In this document: positions 47,320-57,381 of the stretch, in pieces
Numbering within the stretch: position 1 is the first letter of the stretch
How the letters are laid out: each line of letters starts with the position of its first letter
Assembly: GCF_010183535.1 (NCBI RefSeq)
Contig: NC_071328.1
Location: 16,678,001-16,742,000 of the forward strand
Direction: 5' to 3'
DNA from: Caenorhabditis remanei
Lineage: Eukaryota; Nematoda; Chromadorea; Rhabditida; Rhabditidae
DNA: 64,000 nt
Notes under the pieces: model-generated
Databases searched by the model: none
Seen by the model: the letters and a program-made list of their open reading frames with translations, nothing else
What the model was told of the DNA's origin: nothing
Translations under genes and position numbers: made by a program

Positions 47320-48857
47320 ATGAGAAATAGTTGGGAACCCCTAGATAGGCAAACAAGAGACCGCCTGCGATGCCGTAATATAATAATAAATCTAATTATA
47401 TTTTTTATCAACCCAATCATCGCGATTCTCAACACTTCCCTGTATACTTCAGTCTACAAACAATCCCCAGTAACCCATTTCTTATTTTGGCACTTTTATT
47501 TTTTTAGTTCTTTTATATTCCCTGCAATATTCTACCCTCCACCATTGGAACACAACATGCCATGGTTCTATGCGAACATGTATAATACTTTGATAGCTGG
47601 GTATTTCATGCTGCAAATAGATTATATGCCTCGAATTCAGCAACTTTCGAATATTCAATTCGGATGTGTTGGCTCTCTTTTATCCAGTTGGTTTATGATG
47701 TTTGCATATGTTACTGTAGATTTGGATGGCTATTTTGTGGTAAGTTTTGATATTGATAGAAGTTACACTGACACAAAATTGTCACTGTAACTTCCAAGAC
47801 GTATATCTCAAAATTGGGCGGAGATATCAAAAAGTGGTTAACTACAAAAATGTAGCCCTATTCAAGATCTATAAAATTAAATAATATTTGTAAAAAATAA
47901 ACAAGAATTGAGTTGATGACGGAAACTCAAACAAAAAAAATACAGAAATACATTGTCACACTTCCCCAACAAAAATGTTATGCCATATTTTTAAAAATTT
48001 TATGTTTGTTGGATAGATCATGTCTTAATCTCCATTTTTTTAGTTAACAACTTTTTGATAGCTCCACCCACTTTTCAGATACAAGCGTTTCAAATCTCAC
48101 TTCGTCTCGTTCCCTCTCTTGGTGACACTGGGTAGCCCAACTTCAAGCGCATGTATCTCAAAAGTGGGCGGAGCTATGAAAAAGTTGTCAACAGGAAAAA
48201 TAAAGATTAGGACATGATCTATCCAACGAATATAAGATTTAATAGAACTCGTCAGTAGGGAACGCTATAACCGCCTTTCAAACTTGATGACTTCTCACTC
48301 TTCAACTGAATTTTCAGATCTCCCGTTGTGCCTACCACGTGTCTACTTTTACTATTCTTTATTCATTTATTATGACAACTAGTTATACATCAAATGTCTA
48401 CATTGATTTGCCATCTGAAAATCGGAAGAAATCAAAATTATTTTTTGGAATTCTTCATGTCATTCTCGGAGGAATAATTGGATATTTATCGACAAGGATT
48501 ACTGTAAGTTTGTTTTCTCTCAATAGAGCGCATTTGCCTTCCAACGATATATTATTTCAGTTCAATATCACAATCTGTCTGTTTCTCGTCATTCTCTCCT
48601 TCATGTTCTCAATTAATTCATATAATTATTTATCTGTGAATTCATATTTATTATGTGAACATCGAATGTGGAAATGGGATTTCCAAGAATCAAGAGGCAT
48701 CATTTGCCACGTCATCAGAAGACGACGTCATCTCTCGAATCCCTCGGAGATTCTGGATTCAACGATTTCTTTGTCTTCTCAAAAAGGTTATTTCCAATAT
48801 GAAGATGATATTCAGTTGGATGACAAATATTATAACGAATGGTTTTTGCGTTGGTGA
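47320..48857 (+). CDS. Family T seven-TM protein, copy T-E (300 aa)
   Basis: Exons: 47320-47739, 48318-48503, 48561-48857, phase-0 introns. It is almost identical to T-B throughout exons, introns and flanks. Predicted TM segments lie near residues 20-40, 50-73, 80-100, 114-135, 148-168, 179-200 and 203-228. A charged tail follows with the VIRRRRHLSNPSE patch and an acidic/tyrosine stretch ending WFLRW. A frame extending upstream to 47203 exists but is interrupted at the equivalent place in T-B, so MRNSW is taken as the start. Function unknown. Confidence 0.83.
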
Positions 48858-49182
48858 ATATAATAAATATTGCATCTACAGTAACCTTATAAAAATTTTG
48901 TTTTTACTTTTTTTATTGAATTGGTCTTGTAGATCAAAAGAAGTGCTACATTTTTGTAATTGACATCTTTTCGATGGCTCCGCCCACTTTTGAGATACAG
49001 GCGTTTGAAGCTAACGTCCTTCTCTCCTCTCCTGGTGGCATTGGGTAGCCTAAATTCAAACGTCTATATCTCAAAAGTGGGCGGAGCTAAAGAAAAGTTG
49101 TCAATTGCAAAAACTATCTACTTGATTTGATCTACAAGATAGAACAAATAAAAAAAAGAAAAAATCGAAAATTCACTAAAAT

Positions 49183-49252
49183 TGACGTCAAGCGGAATCG
49201 AACCCTGGTACCCGTTCTCATAGTGTACCTTGACCAACAACTACTCGGCCAA
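49183..49252 (-). other. tRNA-like element (not a functional tRNA)
   Basis: On the reverse strand TGGCCGAGTAGTTGTTGGTC (A-box-like, 49230-49249) is followed by a B box GGTTCGATTCC (complement of 49194-49204) ~25 nt further on. The layout resembles a Leu/Ser tRNA with a degenerate middle. No matching acceptor stem is visible. A truncated copy in the other orientation is at 38,797-38,852, and the similarity extends beyond the tRNA-like part. Confidence 0.6.
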
Positions 49253-49586
49253 ATTTGATTTTTGCTAAAAATTTGGTTCCCGGCTTGGAAAATAAGGTTT
49301 CGAAAAGTTTTCATCGTCAGAAATGGAGATTTCCGGTTATTTTTATGTAAAAATCACATTTTTCCGTTAAAAATGATTAACTTCTACAATTTTTGCAATT
49401 TTCCAACTTCAAGCGTGTGTATCTCAAAAGTGGGCGGAGCTATCAAAAAGTTGTCAACTACAAAAATGTAGACCTTGTTCTGATCTACAAAACTAGTTTA
49501 CTTTCAAAAAAAATCTGTTGAGAAGTGTACCCATGACGGGGTCTCAAACTTGGTCCCCCTCTCTCAATAATTTTCTATTTTTCAAA

Positions 49587-49784
49587 TTTCCCGCCAAAAA
49601 GACAGATGGTGTCACCCCCAATGTGTCCCCCATCCCCCCTTCTCTGCAGCATTCATTCGTGTATTCCATATTGTTGTGTGTGTGTGCCATTTCTCTCCTT
49701 CTCTCTCTCTCCCTGTCTGCGTCTCTCACTCGTTTTTGATCTACCCACATTTTCATTGATTTCTTTCAGGTTCAGGGGAACCTA
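49587..49784 (+). promoter_or_regulatory. Promoter and splice-acceptor region of the proline-rich gene
   Basis: TTTCCCGCCAAAAA at 49587-49600 matches the general E2F-type site. TGTCTGCGTCTCTC is at 49714-49727, 58 bp before the start codon. Two acceptors, TTCTTTCAG and GTTCAG, end at 49769 and 49775, giving a very short 5' UTR typical of trans-spliced nematode genes. Confidence 0.5.
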
Positions 49785-52700
49785 ATGAATTCTCCAGAAG
49801 ACGATGGTCTGAATGAATTCGGTCTCCCAAGGAAGCCACCGATGACACCGCCCGGTCCTGCACCGATTTCTGATGATGAGGAGGAGAATGATGGACGAGA
49901 GAGAGTGAGTTTTCTATTTTGTCAGTGTAACTTTTTTGTCAGTGTAACATTAGAAAATGTAAAATTTTTGGAAAAAAAGAAATTTGTGGATTCGAAAATA
50001 CCTAATTTCAGTCGGTTAATGTTCCGAGTAGTATGAAACATAATTGTTTTTAGCTGGACTGAAATTGGTCAGTGTAACTTTTTTGTCATTGTAATACATG
50101 GGAAATTTTCGCGGTTTTCTGAAGAAGCTGGCTTCTTACTATTAATTTCAAGGCTAGTCGATTTTTGAACTTTTCGACCTTAAAAACTTGTTTTTAGAGT
50201 CAAAATTACGATTTTAATGCTTCTGAACAATGTTTTTTACCATAAAATTTGGTTATTGTAAGGAGACTTTTTTTGTCAGTGTAACACATCGGACATATAT
50301 TTTTTTGAATATTTTGAAACAAACTGCAAAACTGTAGTTATAGATTTTCCTGGATTTGAAAATCCCCAATTTCCGTCAGCTTCAGTTCCCGGGCAGTATG
50401 CAAAATTGTTTTTTTGACAGGTCTGCAGTTTGGTTACTGTAAAATATTTTTGTCAGTGAATGAAAGGGGTGCAACTAACATTTTGGTCAGTGCAACAAAA
50501 AATGTTGTTTTCAAAAAAATTTCCATCTAAATCGAGCTAAAACTCCTAAATTTACGGGCGGTTCAATTTTTCAAAATTGTGAAGAATTTACCAATTTTGA
50601 GAAACCGTCCCAAAGCAGGATCTTGCCCAATCTTTTGAAAATCTATATTTTCAAATAGATCAAATCTAGATCTACATTTTTGTAGTTGACAACTTTTTGA
50701 TAACTCCGCCCACTCTTAAGATATGCGCTTTTAAAGACAGGCACTATTAAGCCAAGCTGCCGCGAGTGCTTATCATTAAATACACATATCTCAAAAGTGG
50801 CAGGAGCTAGAAGAAAGATTTAAAAAGGAAAATGTAGGGCATTTTATGTACAATATTTCTGCAGTTGACAACTTTTTGATAGCTCCGCCCACTTTTAAGA
50901 TACGGGAGCTTGAACTTCACTTTCCAACAGCGAGCCGCTGAGTTGCCTATCTTCAAACCCTCCTATCTCAAAAAAGGGCGGAGCTACCAAAAAGTTGTCA
51001 ACTAAAAAAATGTAGTCCTGGATTTGATCTACCAGAAAATATAATTAACAAAAAGATTGAGCAAGATCCTGCTTTGTGACGGGCTCTTAAAATTGGTAAA
51101 TTCTTCAAAATTTTGAAAAATTCAGTTGTCCGTAACTTTGTGAGTTTTAGCTCAATTAATCTCAAAACTACACCATTTTAATGGAAATTTAATCAATTAA
51201 TTGAATTCACCACCTAATTACCCCTAATTACTTCCAGATCGGTCCAAAAACACCGCCAGAACCCGCTCCACAAAGTTCCCAAGAAAGTGACGGCGAGATC
51301 TCAAGTGATGACGGCGAACTCCACCAATCCGTCCCCCAGACACCAGCTAAGCAGACCCCAGTCGTCGTCGCTAAGCCTCCCCCAAGACCACAGTATCACC
51401 ATAAGCCACGCCCACCACCACAACAATCTAAGCAGCGCCCAGAGGTAGCTGCTAAGCCACGTCATGACATGTCACGAGAACTCTCATTCCCCCATTTGGC
51501 AATGAAGAAAAGTCTGGAAATGTTGGAATTAAACGAGAGAAATGGTCTATCGATTACCGATGATCAACTCGTTGATCTCGTGATCGACGCGATTCAAATC
51601 GATAAATCACTCGACAAATTAATCGATAAACGCTCTGAAATGATGCGTGAAATGACGGAAATCCGGGATTCTGAATTCCAAAAAATCAAGAGAATCCATG
51701 GTAGAATGCCACGTCATATGCAAGATGTCATTCAATTCGACGGTCAGAATGTTCTAATTTCCAATGAGCCGCCCATGATGGCTCCCCATCGGGGAGGATA
51801 TGGACCCCCGATGCCTCCACCACCTCAATGGGCGGTCCCTCCACCACCACCATTCACCGCCGGACCGCCCCCACCATTCGTCGCTCCGCCCACTTTCTCG
51901 GCGCCACCACCGATGGCCGCGGCGGCTCCGCCCCCGATGTTCTCGATGCCACCACCGCCGTTGGCATTCCAGGCGCCACCGCCCGTCATCGCTCAAGAGT
52001 ATTTCACGCCTCCGCCGTCCAAGAAACCGGCGGCGATCAATTTGTCAAATATGTTGACCAACGCGTTGAAAGCGCAGATTTGTCAGGTAGGAATTTGGAA
52101 AAAATTCGAAAAATTTCAAGGTGTACTCCTCTCGGACAAGTGGTGATTTTTGACCAGCGATTTTTTTCGATTTTATCGATAAATCGGGTGTTTTCAAAGT
52201 TTTGTTCAAAAAGGGAAGAGAAAAATCGCTAAAAACGTGGATAATCGCGATCAACCCAGAAATCGGTCGTGTACTCCTCTCGGACAAGTCGAAATTTGTT
52301 GATTTTCCCTGTTATTTAGGCGATTTTCTCTATTATATTAACAAAACAAGTTTTTTGCTTTATTTTCCAAAAAAAAAGAGAAAAATCGCGGAAAGATGGT
52401 GAAAATCGCTGTAAAACCAAAAAATCGACCGTGTACTCCTCTCGGACAAGTGGAATTTTGTCGATTTTCACCATTTTTAGCGACTTTTTTCAATTTATTC
52501 ATGAAAAATTGCTTATCTTGTTCGATTAAGTGAGAAATCCGAGAAAAATCAAAAAAAAATCCCCGAAAATCACTAAAAATATGCGAATCGGCCGTGTACT
52601 CCTCTCGGACAAGTCGAAAATGTTTTTTTGAAGAGTTGACGCCGATTTTCACTGTTATTTAGGCGATTTTCTCTATTGTATTGATAAATCACGTTTTTTG

Positions 52701-53212
52701 CTTAATTTTCCGAAAAAAAACTAGCAAAATCGCCGAAAAACACTGGAAATCGCGATCAACCCAGAAATCGGTCGTGTACTCCTCTCGGACAAGACGAAAT
52801 TTGTCAGTTTTCACGATTTCTAGCGATTTTTTTCAATTTTTGAAAAAAAGGCATATTTCTCTCAATTTCAAGGTGAAATCTGAAGAAAAACGAGAAAAAT
52901 CGCTGAAAACGGTGAAAATCGCTGTATAACCGAAAAATCGACCGTGTACTCCTCTCGGACAAGTCGAAAATTTTTTAATTGATAAATCGCACTATTTGAC
53001 TGGATGTTATCAGAAAAAACCCCAGAAAGGCAAAAATAGAGAAAAAAGAAAAATTTCCACTTGTCCGAGAGGAGTACACGACATCTTTAGACTCCACCTG
53101 AAAAAATTCAATGTTTCAGGTCCAAACCTCGGCAAGCACCACTACACCAACCAAACAGTCCGTGCCATCACTTATGAGCATCAACATTCCAGGACCTTCG
53201 GGATCTCACTAA
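49785..53212 (+). CDS. Proline-rich protein of unknown function, 353 aa
   Basis: Exons: 49785-49904, 51238-52086, 53120-53212; all phase 0. The N-terminal ~120 residues are disordered and acidic/Pro-rich (FGLPRKPPMTPPGPAP, then SDDEEEND) with repeated AK-x-TP/KP motifs. Residues ~118-200 are charged and helical (SLEMLELNERNGLSITDDQL, DKSLDKLIDKRSEMMREMTE) and look like a coiled coil or small helical domain. After that come ~90 residues of PPPP/APPP low complexity, a short helix (NLSNMLTNALKAQICQ) and an end PSLMSINIPGPSGSH. I do not recognise the family. The layout suggests a nuclear or RNA-processing scaffold, but that is inference. Intron 1 contains MITE-2 elements, intron 2 the GTGTACTCC repeat. 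AATAAA lies at 53311. The gene is tail to tail with the PNISR gene, 260 bp apart. Confidence 0.85.
52121..53079 (+). repeat. Intronic repeat of GTGTACTCCTCTCGGACAAG (6 direct, 1 inverted)
   Basis: The identical 20-mer starts at 52121, 52269, 52431, 52594, 52774 and 52944 (spacing 148-180 bp), with its reverse complement at 53060-53079. Sequence around the copies is related (AAATCG-CGGTC before, TCGAAA or TGGAA after), so the whole is a degenerate ~160-bp tandem repeat in which only the 20-mer is kept unchanged. The last direct copy and the inverted one can form a hairpin with a ~96-nt loop. Confidence 0.9.
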
Positions 53213-53310
53213 TGAGCGGAGAGCAGCAAGTGCGCCCCATTGCTAACTATTACTAATACTCTATTTTTGTATCTATTTGTGATTGAAAGGAAACTGATGA
53301 TACATTTTGA

Positions 53311-53316
53311 AATAAA
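53311..53316 (+). other. Poly(A) signal of the proline-rich gene
   Basis: AATAAA lies 99 nt after the stop codon at 53210-53212, before the convergent PNISR-type gene ends at 53473. Confidence 0.6.
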
Positions 53317-53472
53317 TTAACAGATGAACAAAATATAGCAGCAGAAAAATGATATAATTGCTACTGAAAATAATTGAAAATTGAAAACGGGGATGGGGTG
53401 GAATGAGAAGGGAGGAGAAAATAAACAAAGAAACGTGCGGCAAAATTGCAAAAAAAGGGGGCGGGGCCTAAT

Positions 53473-56400
53473 TCAACGACGTCCTCCATCCCTGTCATAT
53501 CGATCCCTTCTCCTCTCCGAACTTCTTGATCGTTTTCGACGTCGTTCCGGTGATCGTGATCGACTTCTGGAGCGACGATGACGTCGTGACGACGACGATG
53601 ATGAAGCAGAAGACGTTGACGATGAATCCCTCTCACGACTTCTCGATCTCGACCGTTTTTTGCTCTTTTTCCTCGATTTTCGATCCTTTTCCTCTATCTT
53701 TCTCTCGGATTTCTCGGAATCTGAGGAATCTGAAATTGGAGGATTAGATTGGTAGTGAATTGGGGGTAGAGGGGGCGTGGCTTAAAAAGTGGGCGGAGCT
53801 TTATAAAGGGGAGTTTCATATACTTTTCATAGGAAGAAATAGCTGGAAACCCGGGTAGTTTGCTGAGGCTAAGAGACTACAAACTACGAAATGAAGTTAG
53901 CCTCAGTAAAATCGAAAATAGCGCAATATGGACGTAAAAATAGCTAAAACTCGATTAAAACCGCCAGAAATCGAGGAAATGAGCTTGTTTCTGTTTTTGC
54001 TGATCATTTTCGCCAAAAACCACTAAAATCGGTGGAAAACGAGCAAAGTTACAGCGATTTCAAGTTTTACTGAGGCTAAGAGACTACAAACTACAAAATG
54101 GAGTTAGCCTCAACAAAAATGAAAACAGCGCAAAATGGACGGAAAAACACGGGGAAAAGCGGGAAAAATGTAGTTTTTTCTCGTTAAAATGGTTAAAATG
54201 CACAAATAGACATCGTTCATCATAAAATTAATTGAATTGAATGATGCACACTTTACCTTACCTTGTGCGCGCGAAACATCACCATCAACAACCTTGATGG
54301 GGTTCACCACCGGTGGTGACGAATCTGTCTTAACACTAAACTTTCGATGTATTGGGATACCCACGGGCGTCTTGAATTCTCCTGGAGACTCCGCCCCTTT
54401 GCTTGTCGTCGCCACGTCATCATTCTCATCGCCACGTAGTCGATCGTCGTTCGCGTCGCTGTCACTGTCCTCACCGTCGCCTTAAAAATCAATAATTGAA
54501 AATATTTATTCAAACGAAAAAAGAAATTCAAAAATCAAACCAAACGCTGCGAGAGCCGCCAGTGCTGAGCTGTTTCCGACAATTTTCGGCGCCGATGACG
54601 TCACTTTTCGCTCTTTTTTGCGATTACGGTGGTCCCTGAGTTCCTCCTGAATAATTCGCATTATCGCGTCGTTCGACGTCTCCAGAAGCACGTTCATCAT
54701 CAACGATTTCACACAGCGCATCTGGAAACAGTGGGGGTATTGTTGAGGCTAAGAAAGTTTTTGTAGTTTGTATTAAGTTAGCCTCAACAAAAAATTAGTG
54801 ACTTTTAAAACAAAAATTGGCATAAAAATCTATTTTTGTTGCGAAAGTTGGCAAAATCTTTCAAAACAAAAACTCAAATTCTCCACATTTCGGTCTGTAT
54901 TGAGGCTAACTAAAAATGTAGTTCGTAGTCAAGCAAACGTTACTGAGGCTAAGCGACTACAAACTACAATGTCCAGTTAGCCTCAGTAAACTCAAAACAT
55001 GCGCAACTATGATCGTTTTTAACGGATTTCGATGAGTTTTTGCTCAAAATAGGCCGATTTTTGTTAGAAATGAAAAGAAATCCTATTTTTGATGTTTTTG
55101 TGAAGAAGAAATGAACAAAATGCAGATTCAGTTTTTTGAATAAATTTTGACTGTAAATTATGATTTTTGAGTAAAATTGATGAAAAACGCATAGAATTTT
55201 AGGGAAAATATGAAAAAATTGTTTGAAAATCGGTTTTTCTGGGTTGAGGCTAACCGACTACAAACTACAATGTCCAGTTAGCCTCAGTAAACTCTAAAAG
55301 CTCAATTTTTCGCATTAAAATCGCATCTAAAACCGTACAAAAAGCTCTCTTCTCTCCTCGGTATCGTCTTCCGACTCTTCCGCAACACTATCCACATCTC
55401 CATTCCCTTTCGGCTCCTCCTCCTCATCAGACGACGAGTCGAATTTACTCTTTCCCGCCTCCGCACGTCTTCTCGCCTTCTCCTCCTCAGCCCGTCTCAA
55501 TTTCTCCTCCTTCTCCAACTGTTTCTGCTTCTCTCGTTCCGCTTTTTCAAGTCCTTCTAGAATCCACGCTGGCAACTTCTTCCGGGCCTCTTTATCCATC
55601 GCATATGCTCCAGAAGCCACCATTGCTATCGGCGGAGGTGGTGGGACCGCCTGTGGTGGTGGTGGGGATGGCTCATGGGCGGTTTGGTGTCTAGTAGTGT
55701 CTTGGAAGAAATGCAGATGAGGTGGGCGAGGCGCCGGCGTTCCGAAAAATGTCGGAGGGGGCGGTGCTGGCGGATTCTGTGCGGCAGCTGCAAAAAGTGG
55801 GCGGGGCGGTGGCGGTGCCGAAGAGGACGCCGCAGATGGAAACAGACTTTTCGCCGGTGGAGGACCAGGGGGCGGAGCCTGATGCATAGGCGGTCCCGGG
55901 AACAACGGTTGAGGCCCATGGTGGTTTCGCCACGTGTCAGGACCACCATGTTGTTGAAATCCTTGCTGGAATCCGTTCTGAAAGCCATGATGCTGCGGAG
56001 GTGGAGGGCCACGTGGAGGAGGCGGTCCCCCATGAAAAGGAGGCGGAGCCTGTTGTCTCCACTGATCATCGTCGCCGCTCGACGACCAATCACCCCAATC
56101 CTGGTTTTGAAAGTTTTGGAAATTTTGATTTTGAAAATTCTGTGGGGGATAGTGATGACGTGGCGGTTGATTGTGCCATGGAATTTGATGATTTTGAGCG
56201 AAATCTTGTTGGTGATGAGGGTGGTTGCCACGTGGATGAGGTGGTGGCGGCTCCTCAGGCTTCTGCATTGCCATCCATTGTTGGGCTAACTGCGCCCAGT
56301 CAACTGAAAAATTATCAATTTTTCATTGAAAAATGCTTAAAAAATCGATTTCCATTTCACTGAGGCTAACTTGAAAGTGTAGTTTGTAGTCAGTTAGCCT

Positions 56401-56582
56401 CAGCAAACTCCCCAGAGCTTTACTGAGGCTAACTGACTACAAACTACACGATTTGCTGAGGCTAACTTTCTTCGCAGTTTTCAGGATTTTCGAACATTTT
56501 TTGCGGATTTCCCTTTCTTTTTCAAGATATTCTTACCATTTTCAGCCGGTTGCGCTTGATGATACTCGGTCCAATTGTCCAT
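53473..56582 (-). CDS. PNISR-type SR-related splicing protein, 555 aa
   Basis: Exons on the reverse strand, first to last: 56582-56537, 56303-55339, 54721-54541, 54480-54262, 53729-53473; 556 codons including the stop. Recognised by three blocks typical of PNISR (PNN-interacting serine/arginine-rich protein): the start VDWAQLAQQWMAMQKPEEP, the middle LPAWILEGLEKAEREKQK followed by KSKFDSSSDEEEE, and later a SSALAALAAFG-type block ahead of an acidic GDGEDSDSD stretch. Between the first two blocks lie ~215 residues of Pro/His/Gln/Asn low complexity. The last exon is a classic RS domain, ending in RDRYDRDGGRR. In other animals PNISR is nuclear, in speckles, and binds pinin; the same role is inferred here. 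An acceptor (CTTCCAG) lies 22 nt before the ATG. Introns hold MITE-1 copies. It is divergent from the zinc-finger gene at 57,382. The vertebrate protein is longer, chiefly in its RS region. Confidence 0.93.
53859..56472. repeat. MITE-1 copies in PNISR gene introns
   Basis: Copies lie at about 53859-53910, 54065-54117, 54739-54791, 54895-54930 (left half), 54939-54991, 55241-55294, 56356-56408 and a chimeric one at 56418-56472. The copies at 54939 and 55241 share the loop AATGTCCAG. MITE-1 reappears here after an absence of ~28 kb. Confidence 0.8.
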
Positions 56583-56604
56583 TTTCCTTGTGTTGAAGGA
56601 TTTT

Positions 56605-57381
56605 CTGGAAGAAAAATACATTATTCGGGATTTTTAAACCTCAAAAGCGATAATTCGAGAGAAATTGGTCATAAAATATCCGAAAAATACGGCTTCCCAT
56701 CCATAAGGAAAATCGAAGGCTCAAACGGTCCGCAGACTTCTGCGTCTCACACTCTCTCGTACATACAGATGGAGCGCGTTTGCATTATTGGCGGGAATTT
56801 GGGAAAATTATAGAAATTGAGATTAAAAAGGTATAAATTTAGTCTTTTCGGGTGTTAAAAAAGTTGGAAAATTTGATAGAGTATCTCTGGCAAACATATT
56901 AACTGGAAATCTTCAAAAATAGCTTGAAATCTCAAAAAGAAAGACCACCAGCAGCTAAACAAGAAATTTAATTGAATTTCAGAATATTCCACCTGCCAGG
57001 CTACTTCAAATAACTTTTACAGCTTTTTCAAAATCCAAAAGAAGAAAAAAACAAAAAATCAAAGAGATACAGCCTGAATTCTCTGCCCCTCATACTGACT
57101 TTTCGAGGCAGTCGCTAGTCCACGGCCACCTCGTCCATCCCGTCTTAAATTTTATTGACAGATGTGTAACATATACTTTTTCTGATTGTGTGGGAAAAGC
57201 CGGAGCAGTTTGACGAAAACAATCGATAATATTTATCAGTTTTCAGCCAAAATCACGATTTCCGTGCGAAACCCAGCGCATCGATTGGGGCACGCGCCTT
57301 TAATGATTACGGTGGGTTGGTTTTTGAATTTTTTGAATTATTGTTTTTTCGAAGGAAAAATATAATTTTTGTAATTTTTAG
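56605..57381. promoter_or_regulatory. Divergent promoter, PNISR gene / zinc-finger gene 2
   Basis: This ~780-bp head-to-head interval is free of MITE-1. It holds TTCTGCGTCTC at 56738-56748 and an E2F-like TTGGCGGGAA at 56788-56797, both near the PNISR side. The zinc-finger side ends with TTTTTAG directly before its ATG. Sharing one regulatory interval suggests the two genes may be co-expressed; that is inference. Confidence 0.5.

Larger units (their letters stand above)
48858..49784. other. Spacer between T-E and the proline-rich gene
   Basis: The left part holds MITE-2 elements and the tRNA-like element (49,183-49,252). The right part (from ~49,560) is the promoter region of the next gene, with an E2F-like site, a TGCGTCTC motif and a splice acceptor. 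Confidence 0.65.
35093..51030. repeat. MITE-2 family across the array
   Basis: Besides those listed singly, copies or halves lie at about 36,110-36,305, 37,095-37,165, 37,340-37,530, 38,320-38,650, 38,880-39,060, 43,135-43,325, 44,165-44,365, 45,735-45,830, 46,795-46,995, 47,790-47,870, 48,020-48,215, 48,925-49,130, 49,400-49,490, 50,655-50,840 and 50,855-51,030. Arms read GTTGACAACTTTTYGATAGC, then TCCGCCCACTTTTGAGATA; loops often carry a short direct repeat with TCTCTCC. Confidence 0.75.

Noticed and set aside
34597..48857. Assigning family T to a named nematode chemoreceptor family
   Set aside because: The seven-segment layout fits, but I see no signature motif of any family I know, so a name would be a guess.
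52121..53079. CRISPR-like array (identical 20-mers with spacers)
   Set aside because: Eukaryotic intron; spacers of ~140 bp are themselves related and degenerate, and one copy is inverted. It is a decayed tandem repeat.
55675..56289. 204-codon forward frame opposite the PNISR gene
   Set aside because: Shadow of the Pro-rich reverse-strand exon (Pro codons read as Trp/Arg/Gly), whose orthology is clear.
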